DNA of 64,000 bases from Bacteroidota bacterium (GTDB taxonomy: Bacteria > Bacteroidota > Bacteroidia > UBA8524): contig WGMZ01000018.1 in NCBI GenBank assembly GCA_016124735.1, forward strand, positions 62,001 through 126,000. Reading direction: 5' to 3'. The notes beneath the pieces were generated by a model. It had not been told where the DNA came from. It saw only the letters and a list, made by a program, of their open reading frames with translations, and did not search any database. A program made the position numbers and the translations under genes. This document shows, piece by piece, positions 34,801 through 43,450 of this stretch (positions within the stretch are counted from its first letter, which is position 1; the number at the start of each line of letters is the position of its first letter).

Positions 34801-35493
34801 ATGAATAAAGTGGTCGCGAATGCTGAAGAGGCAATCAAGGATATTCAGGATAATCAGATGCTCATGCTCGGAGGTTTTGGGCTCTGCGGGATTCCTGAAA
34901 ATTGTATTTCTGCTTTGGTAAAAAAAGGCGTGAAAAATCTAACCTGCATTTCCAATAATGCTGGCGTGGATGATTTCGGTATAGGCTTGATGCTGAAAGC
35001 GCGTCAGGTAAAGAAGATGATATCATCTTATGTAGGAGAAAACGCTGAATTTGAAAGACAATTATTGAGTGGAGAACTGGAAGTGGAATTAATTCCACAA
35101 GGAACTTTGGCAACCCGTTGCATGGCTTCCGGATACGGGATGCCCGCAATCTATACTCCTGCTGGAGTAGGAACAGAAGTGGCTGAGGGCAAGGAGGTAA
35201 GAAATTTTAACGGCAAGGATTATTTGCTGGAATATGCCTTCGATTCCGACTTCGCCATTGTAAAGGCATGGAAAGGAGATACCCACGGGAACCTCATCTT
35301 TAAAGATACAGCACGCAATTTCAATCCTTTAATGGCAATGGCTGGAAAAATTACCATTGCAGAGGTAGAAGAACTGGTGCCGGCTGGTCAACTGGATCCC
35401 AACCAAATCCATACACCTGGAATTTATGTACACCGCCTATTCCAGGGTATGAACTATGAAAAACGTATTGAACAAAGAACGGTAAGGAGCTAA
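34801..35493 (+). CDS. scoA: 3-oxoacid CoA-transferase subunit A
   Basis: Alpha subunit of a succinyl-CoA:3-ketoacid (or acetoacetate) CoA-transferase, used in ketone-body or short-chain acid metabolism. The 230 residues (from ATG 34801) show [75 protein letters not shown] and [20 protein letters not shown], the known pattern of this subunit. The open frame extends to 34759, but the ATG at 34801 matches the family start. A -7-like TACCTTCG lies at 34779-34786. The B subunit follows 3 bases later. Confidence 0.95.
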   Translation: MNKVVANAEEAIKDIQDNQMLMLGGFGLCGIPENCISALVKKGVKNLTCISNNAGVDDFGIGLMLKARQVKKMISSYVGENAEFERQLLSGELEVELIPQGTLATRCMASGYGMPAIYTPAGVGTEVAEGKEVRNFNGKDYLLEYAFDSDFAIVKAWKGDTHGNLIFKDTARNFNPLMAMAGKITIAEVEELVPAGQLDPNQIHTPGIYVHRLFQGMNYEKRIEQRTVRS

Positions 35494-35496
35494 GTC

Positions 35497-36150
35497 ATGT
35501 TGGATAAATTTGGAATCGCGAAAAGAATCGCTCAGGAATTGCAGGACGGTTTCTATGTAAACCTTGGGATTGGAATTCCTACATTGGTAGCCAATTATGT
35601 CCCCGAAGGGGTAGAAGTTATTCTGCAGTCTGAAAATGGTTTATTGGGAATCGGTCCTTTTCCAACGGAGGAACAAGTGGATGCCGATTTGATCAATGCA
35701 GGCAAGCAGACGGTTACTACCACTGCTGGCTCCAGCTTTTTTGATTCGGCGATGAGCTTCGGCATGATTCGCGCTGGAAAAGTAGACCTGACAGTTTTGG
35801 GAGCCATGGAAGTGGCGGATAACGGAGATATTGCCAACTGGAAAATTCCCGGAAAAATGGTCAAGGGAATGGGAGGAGCCATGGATTTGGTAGCCTCGGC
35901 CAAGAACATCATTGTCGCCATGCAACATACAGACAAGGCCGGAAATTCTAAATTGTTGGATAACTGCACCCTTCCGATTACCGGGAGAAAATGTGTTCGT
36001 AAAGTCGTAACCAACTTGGGCGTATTTGAAGTGACTTCGGATGGCTTTTTGTGCACTGAATATGCGCCGGGAGTGAGCATTGAGCAAATCAAGGAATCTA
36101 CCGCAGGCCGACTGAAAATCTCACCGGATGTAAAGGAGATGATTGTTTGA
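35497..36150 (+). CDS. scoB: 3-oxoacid CoA-transferase subunit B
   Basis: Beta subunit, carrying the catalytic glutamate in LQSENGLLGIGPFP that forms the enzyme-CoA thioester. The 217 residues also show VNLGIGIPTLVANYVPEGVE, SFFDSAMSFGMIRAGKVDLT and GAMEVADNGDIANWKIPG. It directly follows subunit A, forming the usual two-gene operon, and is followed by a terminator hairpin. Confidence 0.96.
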   Translation: MLDKFGIAKRIAQELQDGFYVNLGIGIPTLVANYVPEGVEVILQSENGLLGIGPFPTEEQVDADLINAGKQTVTTTAGSSFFDSAMSFGMIRAGKVDLTVLGAMEVADNGDIANWKIPGKMVKGMGGAMDLVASAKNIIVAMQHTDKAGNSKLLDNCTLPITGRKCVRKVVTNLGVFEVTSDGFLCTEYAPGVSIEQIKESTAGRLKISPDVKEMIV

Positions 36151-36230
36151 ACGCACGAAGAAAATTCAAAGGACTGTTTTTCTGTCGGATGACTTCATTT
36201 TGCTATTGTTTTGATTTGTGATTCGCCCTA

Positions 36231-36257
36231 AAAAAGTGCAAATTCGCAGCACTTTTT
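36231..36257 (+). terminator. Terminator hairpin after the CoA-transferase genes
   Basis: A 9-bp stem AAAAAGTGC (36231-36239) and GCACTTTTT (36249-36257) with a 9-base loop lies 80 bases after the subunit B stop and 25 bases before mdh. The T-run is inside the stem, as in bidirectional terminators. Confidence 0.6.
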
Positions 36258-36282
36258 CAACCTAATAAAAGCTCCATAATTC

Positions 36283-37215
36283 ATGAAAGTTTCTGTTATA
36301 GGTGCCGGTAACGTAGGCGCCACTTGTGCAGACGTAATTGCACACAAAGAACTCGCAAACGAGGTGGTACTCCTCGACATCAAAGAAAACTATGCGGAAG
36401 GTAAGGCCCTTGATATGTGGCAAACTTCTCCCGTTAACATGTACGACAGCCGCATCACGGGTTCTACCAACGATTATTCGAAAACTGCTGGCTCAGAAGT
36501 AGTAGTAATTACTTCAGGCCTGCCGCGCAAGCCGGGAATGAGCCGCGATGACCTGATTGCTACCAATGCGAAGATTGTAAAATCGGTAACAGAACAAGTC
36601 ATTAAATATTCTCCTGACGCAAAAATTATCGTTGTATCCAATCCCTTGGATGTAATGACCTATTGCGCATACCTGACTGCTAAAATCGATCCTTCACGGG
36701 TATTTGGCATGGCGGGTATTTTGGATACTGCGCGTTACCGTGCATTTCTTGCCACTGAATTGAACGTATCTCCGAAAGATATTCAGGCGGTATTGATGGG
36801 TGGACACGGCGATACCATGGTGCCACTGCCTAGATATACTACTGTAAGCGGAATCCCGGTTACTGAATTGATCGCAAAAGATAAACTGGATGCTATCATC
36901 CAACGCGCTAAAGTGGGTGGCGGTGAAATAGTAAACCTTTTGGGTACTTCAGCATGGTATGCTCCCGGTGCTTCGGCGGCTCAGATGGTAGAAGCCATCG
37001 TTCGCGACCAAAAACGCATTTTCCCGGTATGTGCCTGGTTACAGGGTGAGTATGGATTGAATGATATCTATCTCGGTGTTCCTGTTAAATTGGGTAAAAA
37101 CGGAATTGAAGAAATCATCGAACTCCAGCTGAACGATGAGGAAAAAGCTTTATTGAATACTTCGGCCAACGCAGTGAAGGAAGTAATGAGCGTTTTGGAT
37201 AACCTCGATTATTAA
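36283..37215 (+). CDS. mdh: Malate dehydrogenase
   Basis: NAD-dependent oxidation of malate to oxaloacetate. The 310 residues are of the LDH-like MDH type: nucleotide loop VIGAGNVGATCADVI, D34 in VVLLDIKEN (NAD preference), the substrate arginines in SGLPRKPGMSRDDLI, VSNPLDVMTY, R in LDTARYRAFLA and the catalytic His in LMGGHGDTMVPLPRYT. The retropepsin-like gene begins 3 bases after its stop. Confidence 0.97.
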   Translation: MKVSVIGAGNVGATCADVIAHKELANEVVLLDIKENYAEGKALDMWQTSPVNMYDSRITGSTNDYSKTAGSEVVVITSGLPRKPGMSRDDLIATNAKIVKSVTEQVIKYSPDAKIIVVSNPLDVMTYCAYLTAKIDPSRVFGMAGILDTARYRAFLATELNVSPKDIQAVLMGGHGDTMVPLPRYTTVSGIPVTELIAKDKLDAIIQRAKVGGGEIVNLLGTSAWYAPGASAAQMVEAIVRDQKRIFPVCAWLQGEYGLNDIYLGVPVKLGKNGIEEIIELQLNDEEKALLNTSANAVKEVMSVLDNLDY

Positions 37216-37218
37216 TTC

Positions 37219-37656
37219 ATGCCCAAGGCATATTCTACACGGATACCCATCACGGTCGAAAGCATCGACGGTGATGGGTATCATATTTTTACCAGCCTCT
37301 ATATCGGTAAAGTCAAACTTCGGGCATTAATCGATACCGGAGCATCTAAATCGGTATTAGGAAAGGATGCAATAGATATCCTCAAAAAAGTGGAACTAAT
37401 CTCCGAAAGTTCCAGCCAGGCCAAAGGTATTGGCGAACAAATGCTTGAAACCACGGTTGCGAAAGTGAAGAAATTGCGTATCGGAAGTTTTGAGCTAAAG
37501 GATATTTATACTGGTGTTCTCGATCTTTCGCATATTACTCAAACCTACCAAAGCATAGGAGTCAAACCCTTTGATATGATTCTTGGAGGAGATATTTTGG
37601 ATCATTTTCAAGCGGTAATCAACTACAAAAAGAGCTGGTTAAAGCTCCGCCGCTAA
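37219..37656 (+). CDS. Retropepsin-like aspartic protease
   Basis: A 145-residue single-domain protein with the aspartic-protease motif LRALIDTGASKSVLGKDAID near residue 35 and the second conserved block FDMILGGDILDHFQAVINYK near the C-terminus (the hydrophobic-hydrophobic-Gly pattern of clan AA). One domain would need to dimerise to be active. It has no signal peptide, so is probably cytoplasmic. The substrate is unknown. It is tightly coupled to mdh by spacing only; no functional link is implied. Confidence 0.85.
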   Translation: MPKAYSTRIPITVESIDGDGYHIFTSLYIGKVKLRALIDTGASKSVLGKDAIDILKKVELISESSSQAKGIGEQMLETTVAKVKKLRIGSFELKDIYTGVLDLSHITQTYQSIGVKPFDMILGGDILDHFQAVINYKKSWLKLRR

Positions 37657-37692
37657 TCAGTTAACCAATAGGGGATGTCGCTTTCGACAATT

Positions 37693-38841
37693 CTATACAT
37701 TTTCTTTCTGCAATAAGGCAGGAATGGTTTTGAAAATCAGCTTTAGGTCTCTTCTGAATGAATAATCACGGGCATAGTCATTGTCGAGCATCATTCTTTC
37801 TTCCTCACTCATTTCTCCCTTGCCTCTTTTAGTTACCTGCCATAAGCCTGTAATTCCCGCGGGGGCCAGAAATCTTCTGGCAAAACGGTCGGTGGTGATT
37901 TTTTCTGCCTCGTACAAAGGAAGTGGCCGGTTTCCCACAATGGACATATCACCCTTTAGTACATTCCACAGTTGAGGCAGTTCATCGATGCTGGTGTTTC
38001 GAATAAAACGGCCGACCTTGGTTACGCGGGGATCATCTTTAATCTTAATAAACGTTGCGCCTTCTTTCTGTTTTCGAAAAGTCCTGAGCTCTTCTTCAGT
38101 CATCATTCTTCCGTCGGCGTAATACATGCCATTGGTTCCTAATGTAGGTTCCGACAGAGTATTAGTATCCGACTGCAATTCCTCTTCCTTTTGAGTATAC
38201 TGATTCATATGCTTCAAGTCCTTCAATCGGGAATCGGCTCCCGTATACATGGATCGGAACTTATAGAATTTAAAAGCTTGAAACCCTGTACCAATGCGCC
38301 AGGAATAGTAAAACACCTTGCCCTTGGATTCCATGCGTATCGCAATGGCAACAATTAAAAATACAGGTGATAGAAGCAACAACGCTATGCTGGAAACAAT
38401 GATGTCAAAGAGTCGTTTGATCAGAGGCATTCTGTACCGGATCTCCGCTGCGTTCTCTTGCGGATTGAGTTTGATAGGATGCTCAATGAGGTAGGTTATC
38501 CGACGAAGAACATCTTCCGGACTGCTGGAATCGTCAAATAATTCATGAATCTTTACCCGATGGGAAGCTTCCCTGTTTAATTGGGTAATTCTTCCTGTTT
38601 TCCATATTACAGGATATACACCTAAATAGGCCAGCTTCGTTATAATTTGTGGGGGAGGAGGCTCACTTCCAAAGAAAATCAGACCGTCTAATGGCTCAAT
38701 CCCTTCTTCCTGAAGGCTGTAAATAACCGATACCATGTCGTCGAAAGGAACCAATTCGAAACGTTTCTCCAATTCCTCATCTGGAAATGGAAAGGGGTAT
38801 TTCTGGGCATGTACCCAGGCAATTCGGTATCTTCTTTCCAT
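37693..38841 (-). CDS. Sugar transferase with receiver-like N-terminus
   Basis: A 382-residue polyprenyl-phosphate sugar-1-phosphate transferase (WcaJ/WbaP family), which starts polysaccharide repeat units on the lipid carrier. The catalytic domain begins near residue 145: YRMPLIKRLFDIIVSSIALL with a membrane hairpin, FKFYKFRSMYTGADSRLK, IKDDPRVTKVGRFIRNTSID, ELPQLWNVLKGDMSIVGNRP and ITGLWQVTKRGKGEMSEEER. About 55 extra residues lie between KFRSM and KIKDDPR, longer than usual. The first 140 residues (LDGLIFFGSEPPPP, EDVLRRITYLIEHP) look like a degenerate receiver fold. It follows a CheY-like gene by 2 bases. Confidence 0.88.
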   Translation of the reverse strand: MERRYRIAWVHAQKYPFPFPDEELEKRFELVPFDDMVSVIYSLQEEGIEPLDGLIFFGSEPPPPQIITKLAYLGVYPVIWKTGRITQLNREASHRVKIHELFDDSSSPEDVLRRITYLIEHPIKLNPQENAAEIRYRMPLIKRLFDIIVSSIALLLLSPVFLIVAIAIRMESKGKVFYYSWRIGTGFQAFKFYKFRSMYTGADSRLKDLKHMNQYTQKEEELQSDTNTLSEPTLGTNGMYYADGRMMTEEELRTFRKQKEGATFIKIKDDPRVTKVGRFIRNTSIDELPQLWNVLKGDMSIVGNRPLPLYEAEKITTDRFARRFLAPAGITGLWQVTKRGKGEMSEEERMMLDNDYARDYSFRRDLKLIFKTIPALLQKENV

Positions 38842-38843
38842 TC

Positions 38844-39221
38844 CTATCGGTTCATTCTTCGGAATATATTATTAATCCTTGCTTCCAGTTCTTCCGGATT
38901 AAAAGGTTTAATCAGGTAATCGTCCGCACCTGCATTCAGGCATTTTATTTTGTCTGCGGTGTTTTCGTTTCCACTCAACATAATAAGGGGAATATCACGG
39001 TACAAGCCGCTGGATCGAATTTGCAGAATGAATTCAAAACCATTCATCTCCGGCATATTCATATCGGCCACAATCACGTCGGGAAGATTTCCCTGATGCA
39101 TCCATTGCAACGCTTCCGCCCCATTGGTCTTTTGTACAACCTTGTATTTTTTTCCAAATACAAAGTCAAGGATCATCAAAATTGATTGTTCATCATCAAC
39201 AGCTAAAAGCGTCTTCTCCAT
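38844..39221 (-). CDS. Single-domain response regulator (CheY-like)
   Basis: A 125-residue receiver with the full set of residues: acidic pair D9/D10 in AVDDEQS, phosphoacceptor D53 in VIVADMNMPEMNGFE, S83 in MLSGNE and K105 in YLIKPFNPEELEARI. It has no output domain. It is the first gene of a two-gene unit with the sugar transferase and may regulate polysaccharide synthesis by direct contact; this is inferred from gene order. Confidence 0.94.
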   Translation of the reverse strand: MEKTLLAVDDEQSILMILDFVFGKKYKVVQKTNGAEALQWMHQGNLPDVIVADMNMPEMNGFEFILQIRSSGLYRDIPLIMLSGNENTADKIKCLNAGADDYLIKPFNPEELEARINNIFRRMNR

Positions 39222-39283
39222 CGTAGGTAAATAAGTGTTGAAAGCCTATCAAATCTAATAAAAAAGATGGTTCGCATACTGTT

Positions 39284-40249
39284 CTATCCAAACTTATATG
39301 AGATTCCAATTCCAAGGACCTGTTTCAATTGGGTACGTGGTCCTTTTTGTCCTGGGCGATCTGCTAAATTGATCAAAATATCCTGGTCGTAAATCACATG
39401 AGTGAAGAGCGTGGTAGTCAGGAATTTATTAACTTTCATGGTTAGCCTGGTTTCCCAATTCACGTCAATATTTTTACGGTTTGGTTTGTTTTGATCTGAG
39501 TAATTATTGAATAAATCCAGTCTCGATTGAAGATTTACGTTTTTCGCTATGTCATAGTTTGCCTGAACAATCATATAGGCTCCGATTTCGTGACGGAATC
39601 TTTTTCCCGGAGTAATCAATGCTCCGCTTATTGGGTCGTAAACAGCCGCTTTTACGCCGTATGCTCCGGCATCTGCCAGCCTTTGTTCTTCTACAAAAGT
39701 GAACTTGCCGGCAACTGGGGCAATCATGAAACTAAAATGTTTATTCTTCGAATAAGTAATCCCAAAAGCGGGTTGTAACCATGCAGGTGCCATAAAATTA
39801 GATACCATCATATTCTCCGAAAAAGTGGCGTTGAATTGTGTTCTGAACGACACGATTGCTGAATACTTCCAGTTTTTAAAGGCTTTTCTACTTAAACGGG
39901 AAAGAATCTCAATGCGGTCATCGTTTTTTTGAATCTGACTTCCATCGGCTTTGACCATCCCATAGTTGAGGTACAGGTTGTTTTCCCAGAGAATATTCTT
40001 TCTCTGGTAACGAGCTCCCAGGTTAACAACTCCGAGAATGGCATAAGAGCCCGTTCCTCCAGCTGCCCAATTGTTCAGGGATGTTTGCGAAAAATTTAAG
40101 TTGAAAAAACCATTGTATTGCCAACCGATAGCGGTGTCTGGCATATCAACTTTTTGCAGGGCATCCGCTTGTTCTTTGATGCTTTGAGCGGCCACACCTC
40201 CGGCAATAAGTACCGCCGAAAGCCAGACGGTAAGTCTAAATGAATTCAT
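39284..40249 (-). CDS. DUF3078 outer-membrane protein
   Basis: A 321-residue protein with a signal peptide (LTVWLSAVLIAGGVAAQ) and a DUF3078 region (NGFFNLNFSQTSLNNWAAGG, IILGVVNLG-like strands, ILWENNLYLNYGMVKADGS, KSWKYSAIVSFRTQF-like strand, FLTTTLFTHVIYDQDILI, LKQVLGIGISYKFG). The amphipathic strand pattern and C-terminal aromatic YKFG suggest an outer-membrane beta-barrel; function is unknown. The open frame goes back to 40381; the ATG at 40249 sets the signal peptide at the N-terminus. It lies 13 bases after the coiled-coil gene. Confidence 0.85.
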   Translation of the reverse strand: MNSFRLTVWLSAVLIAGGVAAQSIKEQADALQKVDMPDTAIGWQYNGFFNLNFSQTSLNNWAAGGTGSYAILGVVNLGARYQRKNILWENNLYLNYGMVKADGSQIQKNDDRIEILSRLSRKAFKNWKYSAIVSFRTQFNATFSENMMVSNFMAPAWLQPAFGITYSKNKHFSFMIAPVAGKFTFVEEQRLADAGAYGVKAAVYDPISGALITPGKRFRHEIGAYMIVQANYDIAKNVNLQSRLDLFNNYSDQNKPNRKNIDVNWETRLTMKVNKFLTTTLFTHVIYDQDILINLADRPGQKGPRTQLKQVLGIGISYKFG

Positions 40250-40262
40250 AGGCTGTTTGTAT

Positions 40263-41174
40263 TTATCGAAGTTTAAGATCCTGGGAACCAATAAGGAATC
40301 CATCGGCATAAATTTCTGCTTTGTAATCCCCTTCTTGCCAATTCCCTCCTTTATCATAATAGAAGGTAACAGATTGGCCACTATTATCGAAATCTATGTC
40401 GTGTTCCATGGTAAAGAGATATTCTTCGCTCCCTACTTTAAAACTTCCTCCACCCATCTGAGCATTGGAAATGGTGGTGCCTTCAGGGGTTATTATCCGT
40501 AAAAAGAATTTTTTTGCGCCCAGATCGGCTACATAATTCATATCAAGGGTAAACGTGATTTTAACCAGATCCACTCGTTTTGCGCGGGTTGTTTCCGTTT
40601 CCCTGCCGCTGCTCCTTTTATGAATACCGACGGCCTCAAATGCTGTAAAGCTGAGTTTTTTTCCCAAATTCACCTTGTTTTCAAGAACGATGGTTTTCAT
40701 GGTAAGGTCTTCCGTTTTGTTTCGCTCCTCATCGAGCGACTTCTGAATGGCCTTGTTTTGCTTCTCCAACTTTTCGTTTTTCTCCGTGAGAGCAGCTATT
40801 TCGTTCTGATATTTCTTTACATAATAGCGAAGTTTTTGAAGCTCTTCCTGCGCCGCAGCAAGCTTATTTTTATCTTTTAGCATTGATGTAATCCGGGCTG
40901 CTTTCTCCTGAATTTCTTTGTTTCTTTCCGTAAGCAGGGAATCCAATCCGGCATTTTTACCTTTTAGTTCAGTCACCTGAGCTTCCGTTTGCTCCAATAT
41001 GGCGTTTAACTCATCTTTGGCTTCGTTGACTTCGCTCAATTCTGCAGTGGTCGCTGTGAGCTCTTTATCTGTATTGACATAATGGAAGATGAAGAAGCCA
41101 TTCATTATTAGCAGAATGACAATCAAGAGGATGAGAAATACTTTTGTTTTGTCTTGATTTTGGCGCTTTTCCAT
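40263..41174 (-). CDS. Membrane-anchored coiled-coil protein
   Basis: A 303-residue protein: N-terminal membrane helix (VFLILLIVILLIMNGFFIF), a long coiled coil from about residue 35 to 165 (heptad-rich ELSEVNEAKDELNAILEQTE and following Glu/Lys-rich stretches), and a C-terminal beta-rich domain (KITFTLDMNYVADLGAKKFF, LRIITPEGTTISN, SGQSVTFYYDKGGNWQEGDY). The C-terminal part resembles the carbohydrate-binding-like folds seen after coiled coils in this phylum, but I cannot name it. The open frame runs to 41411 but would cover the divergent rfbC; the ATG at 41174 before KRQNQDKTK is preferred. Confidence 0.8.
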   Translation of the reverse strand: MEKRQNQDKTKVFLILLIVILLIMNGFFIFHYVNTDKELTATTAELSEVNEAKDELNAILEQTEAQVTELKGKNAGLDSLLTERNKEIQEKAARITSMLKDKNKLAAAQEELQKLRYYVKKYQNEIAALTEKNEKLEKQNKAIQKSLDEERNKTEDLTMKTIVLENKVNLGKKLSFTAFEAVGIHKRSSGRETETTRAKRVDLVKITFTLDMNYVADLGAKKFFLRIITPEGTTISNAQMGGGSFKVGSEEYLFTMEHDIDFDNSGQSVTFYYDKGGNWQEGDYKAEIYADGFLIGSQDLKLR

Positions 41175-41218
41175 AAAAGGGTTTTTGCAAAAATAGCTAA
41201 AAAGACAGGAAAGGAAAG

Positions 41219-41258
41219 TTGCATGAAGGTGCCGGGCGATTAACTTTGCCCCAATCAA
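41219..41258 (+). promoter_or_regulatory. Bacteroidota-type promoter for rfbC
   Basis: TTG at 41219-41221 is followed after 29 bases by TAACTTTG at 41251-41258, so the spacing to this TTG is longer than the 19-20 usual; the -7 box itself is a perfect match. The box ends only 6 bases before the GTG start, so the transcript would have almost no leader. Confidence 0.4.
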
Positions 41259-41264
41259 ATTAAA

Positions 41265-41807
41265 GTGGAAGTAAAAGAAATTCACCTGAATGGAGCCTTG
41301 GTTATTCAGCCTCGCGTCTTTTACGACGAGCGAGGTTATTTCTTCGAAAGCTATAACCGCGATTCCTTCATCAAAGCGGGGATTGATGAGGTCTTTCTCC
41401 AGGATAATCAAAGTTTATCGCAGAAAGGTGCTGTTAGAGGGTTGCATTTTCAGGCGCCTCCATTTGCTCAGGGTAAATTGGTGCGGGTTACCCGCGGAGC
41501 CGTTTACGATGTGATCGTGGATATCCGCAAAAATTCGCCTACCTACGGCCGGCATTTTGGAATCGAATTGAACGAAGAGAATTTTACGATGTTATGGATA
41601 CCTGCTGGTTTTGCGCATGGATTCAGCACCCTGAAAGACAATACGCTTTTCCAGTATAAATGCACCCAGGTTTATAATAAACCAAGCGAAGGCGGTTTGC
41701 TTTGGAACGATAAAGATTTAAATATAGATTGGAAGGTGAATGAACCCATACTTTCTGAGAAAGATTTGCTTAACCCTGGTCTCAAAGAATTTAACAGCCC
41801 TTTTTAA
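41265..41807 (+). CDS. rfbC: dTDP-4-dehydrorhamnose 3,5-epimerase
   Basis: Epimerase of dTDP-L-rhamnose synthesis. The 180 residues match the RmlC cupin: VIQPRVFYDERGYFFESYNR, FLQDNQSLSQKGAVRGLHFQ, the active-site His in GLHFQAPPFAQ and the Asp/His of FVRVTRG-like and PTYGRHFGIELNEEN blocks, IPAGFAHGFSTL, and YKCTQVYNKPSEGGLLWND. The start is GTG; no ATG lies in the N-terminal region, and the GTG gives the family N-terminus MEVKEIHLNGALVIQ. The other rml genes are not in the window. Confidence 0.95.
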   Translation: MEVKEIHLNGALVIQPRVFYDERGYFFESYNRDSFIKAGIDEVFLQDNQSLSQKGAVRGLHFQAPPFAQGKLVRVTRGAVYDVIVDIRKNSPTYGRHFGIELNEENFTMLWIPAGFAHGFSTLKDNTLFQYKCTQVYNKPSEGGLLWNDKDLNIDWKVNEPILSEKDLLNPGLKEFNSPF

Positions 41808-41855
41808 CTGATTTACGTCATTTTCACCCGAACGGAGATAAAGTAATCTTGTGAT

Positions 41856-42779
41856 ATGGAATTGAAACCTGAGATACTCAGTTTACTCGAAAAACTGGAA
41901 GAAAAATATGCTGCTACCGGACAGGATTATCAATCTTATCTGGAGGGTCTCCTGTATGCGGATTTTGTAACCTATTGGGATTATATCCAGACCGATACAC
42001 TTCTATCCCTTCAAAAACCTCGAACCAATATTCCCGACGAAGAAATCTTCATCATGTACCATCAGGTAACCGAATTGTATTTTAAACTGGTATTGCATGA
42101 GATGAAGCAAATCGCAGTAAAGAATCATCTCACTGCAGAATTTATGACGGCCCGCATTACCCGAATGAACCGCTATTTCGAGACCTTGACGCGTTCATTT
42201 GCCATCATGATTGATGGGATGGAAGTAGAGCAGTTCCTGAAATTCAGAATGGCTCTTTTGCCGGCATCCGGCTTTCAAAGCGCGCAATACCGAATGATCG
42301 AGATTCTTGCTACCGATTTTATTCATCTGGTGGGCAAAGATTACCGCGACACTTTTGGTCCCGATGCATCCATTTCGGATATGTATCAAAAAATCTATTG
42401 GAAAGCGGGAGCAACCGAACTGGCTACTGGCAAAAAGACCCATACCCTGATTCAATTTGAACAGAAATACAGCGAAACGTTTATCAAGCTCGCTGAAGAA
42501 TTCAGGGAAAATAATGTCTGGAGGCGTTTTGAATCATTGAATTCAAAGGATGAAGCCCTGCTGCAGGCCCTGAAAGAGTTTGACCTGAATGTTAATGTGC
42601 GATGGCCCATGGTACATATGAAGTCCGCCGCGCGTTACCTGAAAAAGGACCCGGAAGATATCAAAGCCACCGGGGGAACCAATTGGCAAAAATACCTTTC
42701 ACCTCCTGTACAACGCCGAATCTTCTATCCGGAAATTTGGTCGGATTCAGAATTGGAATCCTGGGGAAGGAGGATTTAA
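41856..42779 (+). CDS. kynA: Tryptophan 2,3-dioxygenase
   Basis: Haem enzyme that opens the indole ring of L-tryptophan to N-formylkynurenine. The 307 residues show H69 in IFIMYHQVTELYFKLVLHEM (the distal active-site region), FETLTRSFAIMIDGMEVEQF, the R of LPASGFQSAQYRMIE, and the proximal haem ligand H254 in WPMVHMKSAARYL, followed by IKATGGTNWQKYL with the substrate-binding Thr. It lies near a 2-aminomuconate deaminase-like gene, consistent with a kynurenine degradative route; the other genes of the route are not here. Confidence 0.93.
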   Translation: MELKPEILSLLEKLEEKYAATGQDYQSYLEGLLYADFVTYWDYIQTDTLLSLQKPRTNIPDEEIFIMYHQVTELYFKLVLHEMKQIAVKNHLTAEFMTARITRMNRYFETLTRSFAIMIDGMEVEQFLKFRMALLPASGFQSAQYRMIEILATDFIHLVGKDYRDTFGPDASISDMYQKIYWKAGATELATGKKTHTLIQFEQKYSETFIKLAEEFRENNVWRRFESLNSKDEALLQALKEFDLNVNVRWPMVHMKSAARYLKKDPEDIKATGGTNWQKYLSPPVQRRIFYPEIWSDSELESWGRRI

Positions 42780-42788
42780 CTAATTGGC

Positions 42789-43403
42789 TTAGGACCTGGT
42801 TCCTACAAAACGGATAAGGGAAGAAGTGCCCTGATGGAAAAGTCCTTCCTGTAATTCAACGACCTCTGTGGATAGAATCCGTACATTAAAAGATTGAAAA
42901 TCAGAACGAATCTCATCTTCTGAATAGAGCATACCGATGTCTTTCGGTCCACCGGATTTTGGATTGGCAGCACTGTACTCAAGGTGCTCCTTGCTGAATC
43001 CTTCTATGATCAGAACACCACCTTTCTTCAGAAATTTTATCAGACGATGGTGGTAATCCTTCCGAAGCTTTTCGGGGAAATGAGCAAATACAAGAAGAAG
43101 GGCATCGAAATATTCTTCAGGATAGTCCATCTGAGCCAGTTCTCCCACCCGGTAGTCAATCTGTACACCTTTTTCCTTTGCAAGCAATTCTGCCTTCCTT
43201 TTGCCTTCACTACTCAAATCAAAAGAGGATACTTCCCAGCCTTGCGTGGCAGCATAGACACCATTGCGTCCTTCGCCATCTCCCGGGATCAGAATTTTTC
43301 CTGGCTTTAGTTTTGTCAGCTGTTCCTTGAAAAAGGCATTTGGCTCTACACCATAAGCGAAGGATTCTTCGGCATAACGGCTATTCCAAAATTCCTTGGT
43401 CAT
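42789..43403 (-). CDS. Class I SAM-dependent methyltransferase
   Basis: A 204-residue Rossmann methyltransferase, TehB/thiopurine-like in pattern: EFWNSRYAEESFAYGVEPNA at the N-terminus, SAM-binding ILIPGDGEGRNGVYAATQGW, acidic end of strand 2 in VSSFDLSSEGKRKAELL, and LLVFAHFPEKLRKDYHHRLI. The N-terminal W-x-x-R-Y-x-x-x-x-F-A-Y-G-x-x-P-N is shared with many small-molecule methyltransferases. The substrate cannot be told. It converges on kynA with a 9-base gap. Confidence 0.88.
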   Translation of the reverse strand: MTKEFWNSRYAEESFAYGVEPNAFFKEQLTKLKPGKILIPGDGEGRNGVYAATQGWEVSSFDLSSEGKRKAELLAKEKGVQIDYRVGELAQMDYPEEYFDALLLVFAHFPEKLRKDYHHRLIKFLKKGGVLIIEGFSKEHLEYSAANPKSGGPKDIGMLYSEDEIRSDFQSFNVRILSTEVVELQEGLFHQGTSSLIRFVGTRS

Positions 43404-43450
43404 CTTTTGAGAACTTTAGTGAGTGAATGCAGACAATTTCGTTATGTCAT

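Noticed and set aside
37676-37689. Hairpin TGTCG-CTTT-CGACA between the protease and sugar transferase genes as a terminator
   Set aside because: Only five base pairs and no T-run on either strand; too weak to report.
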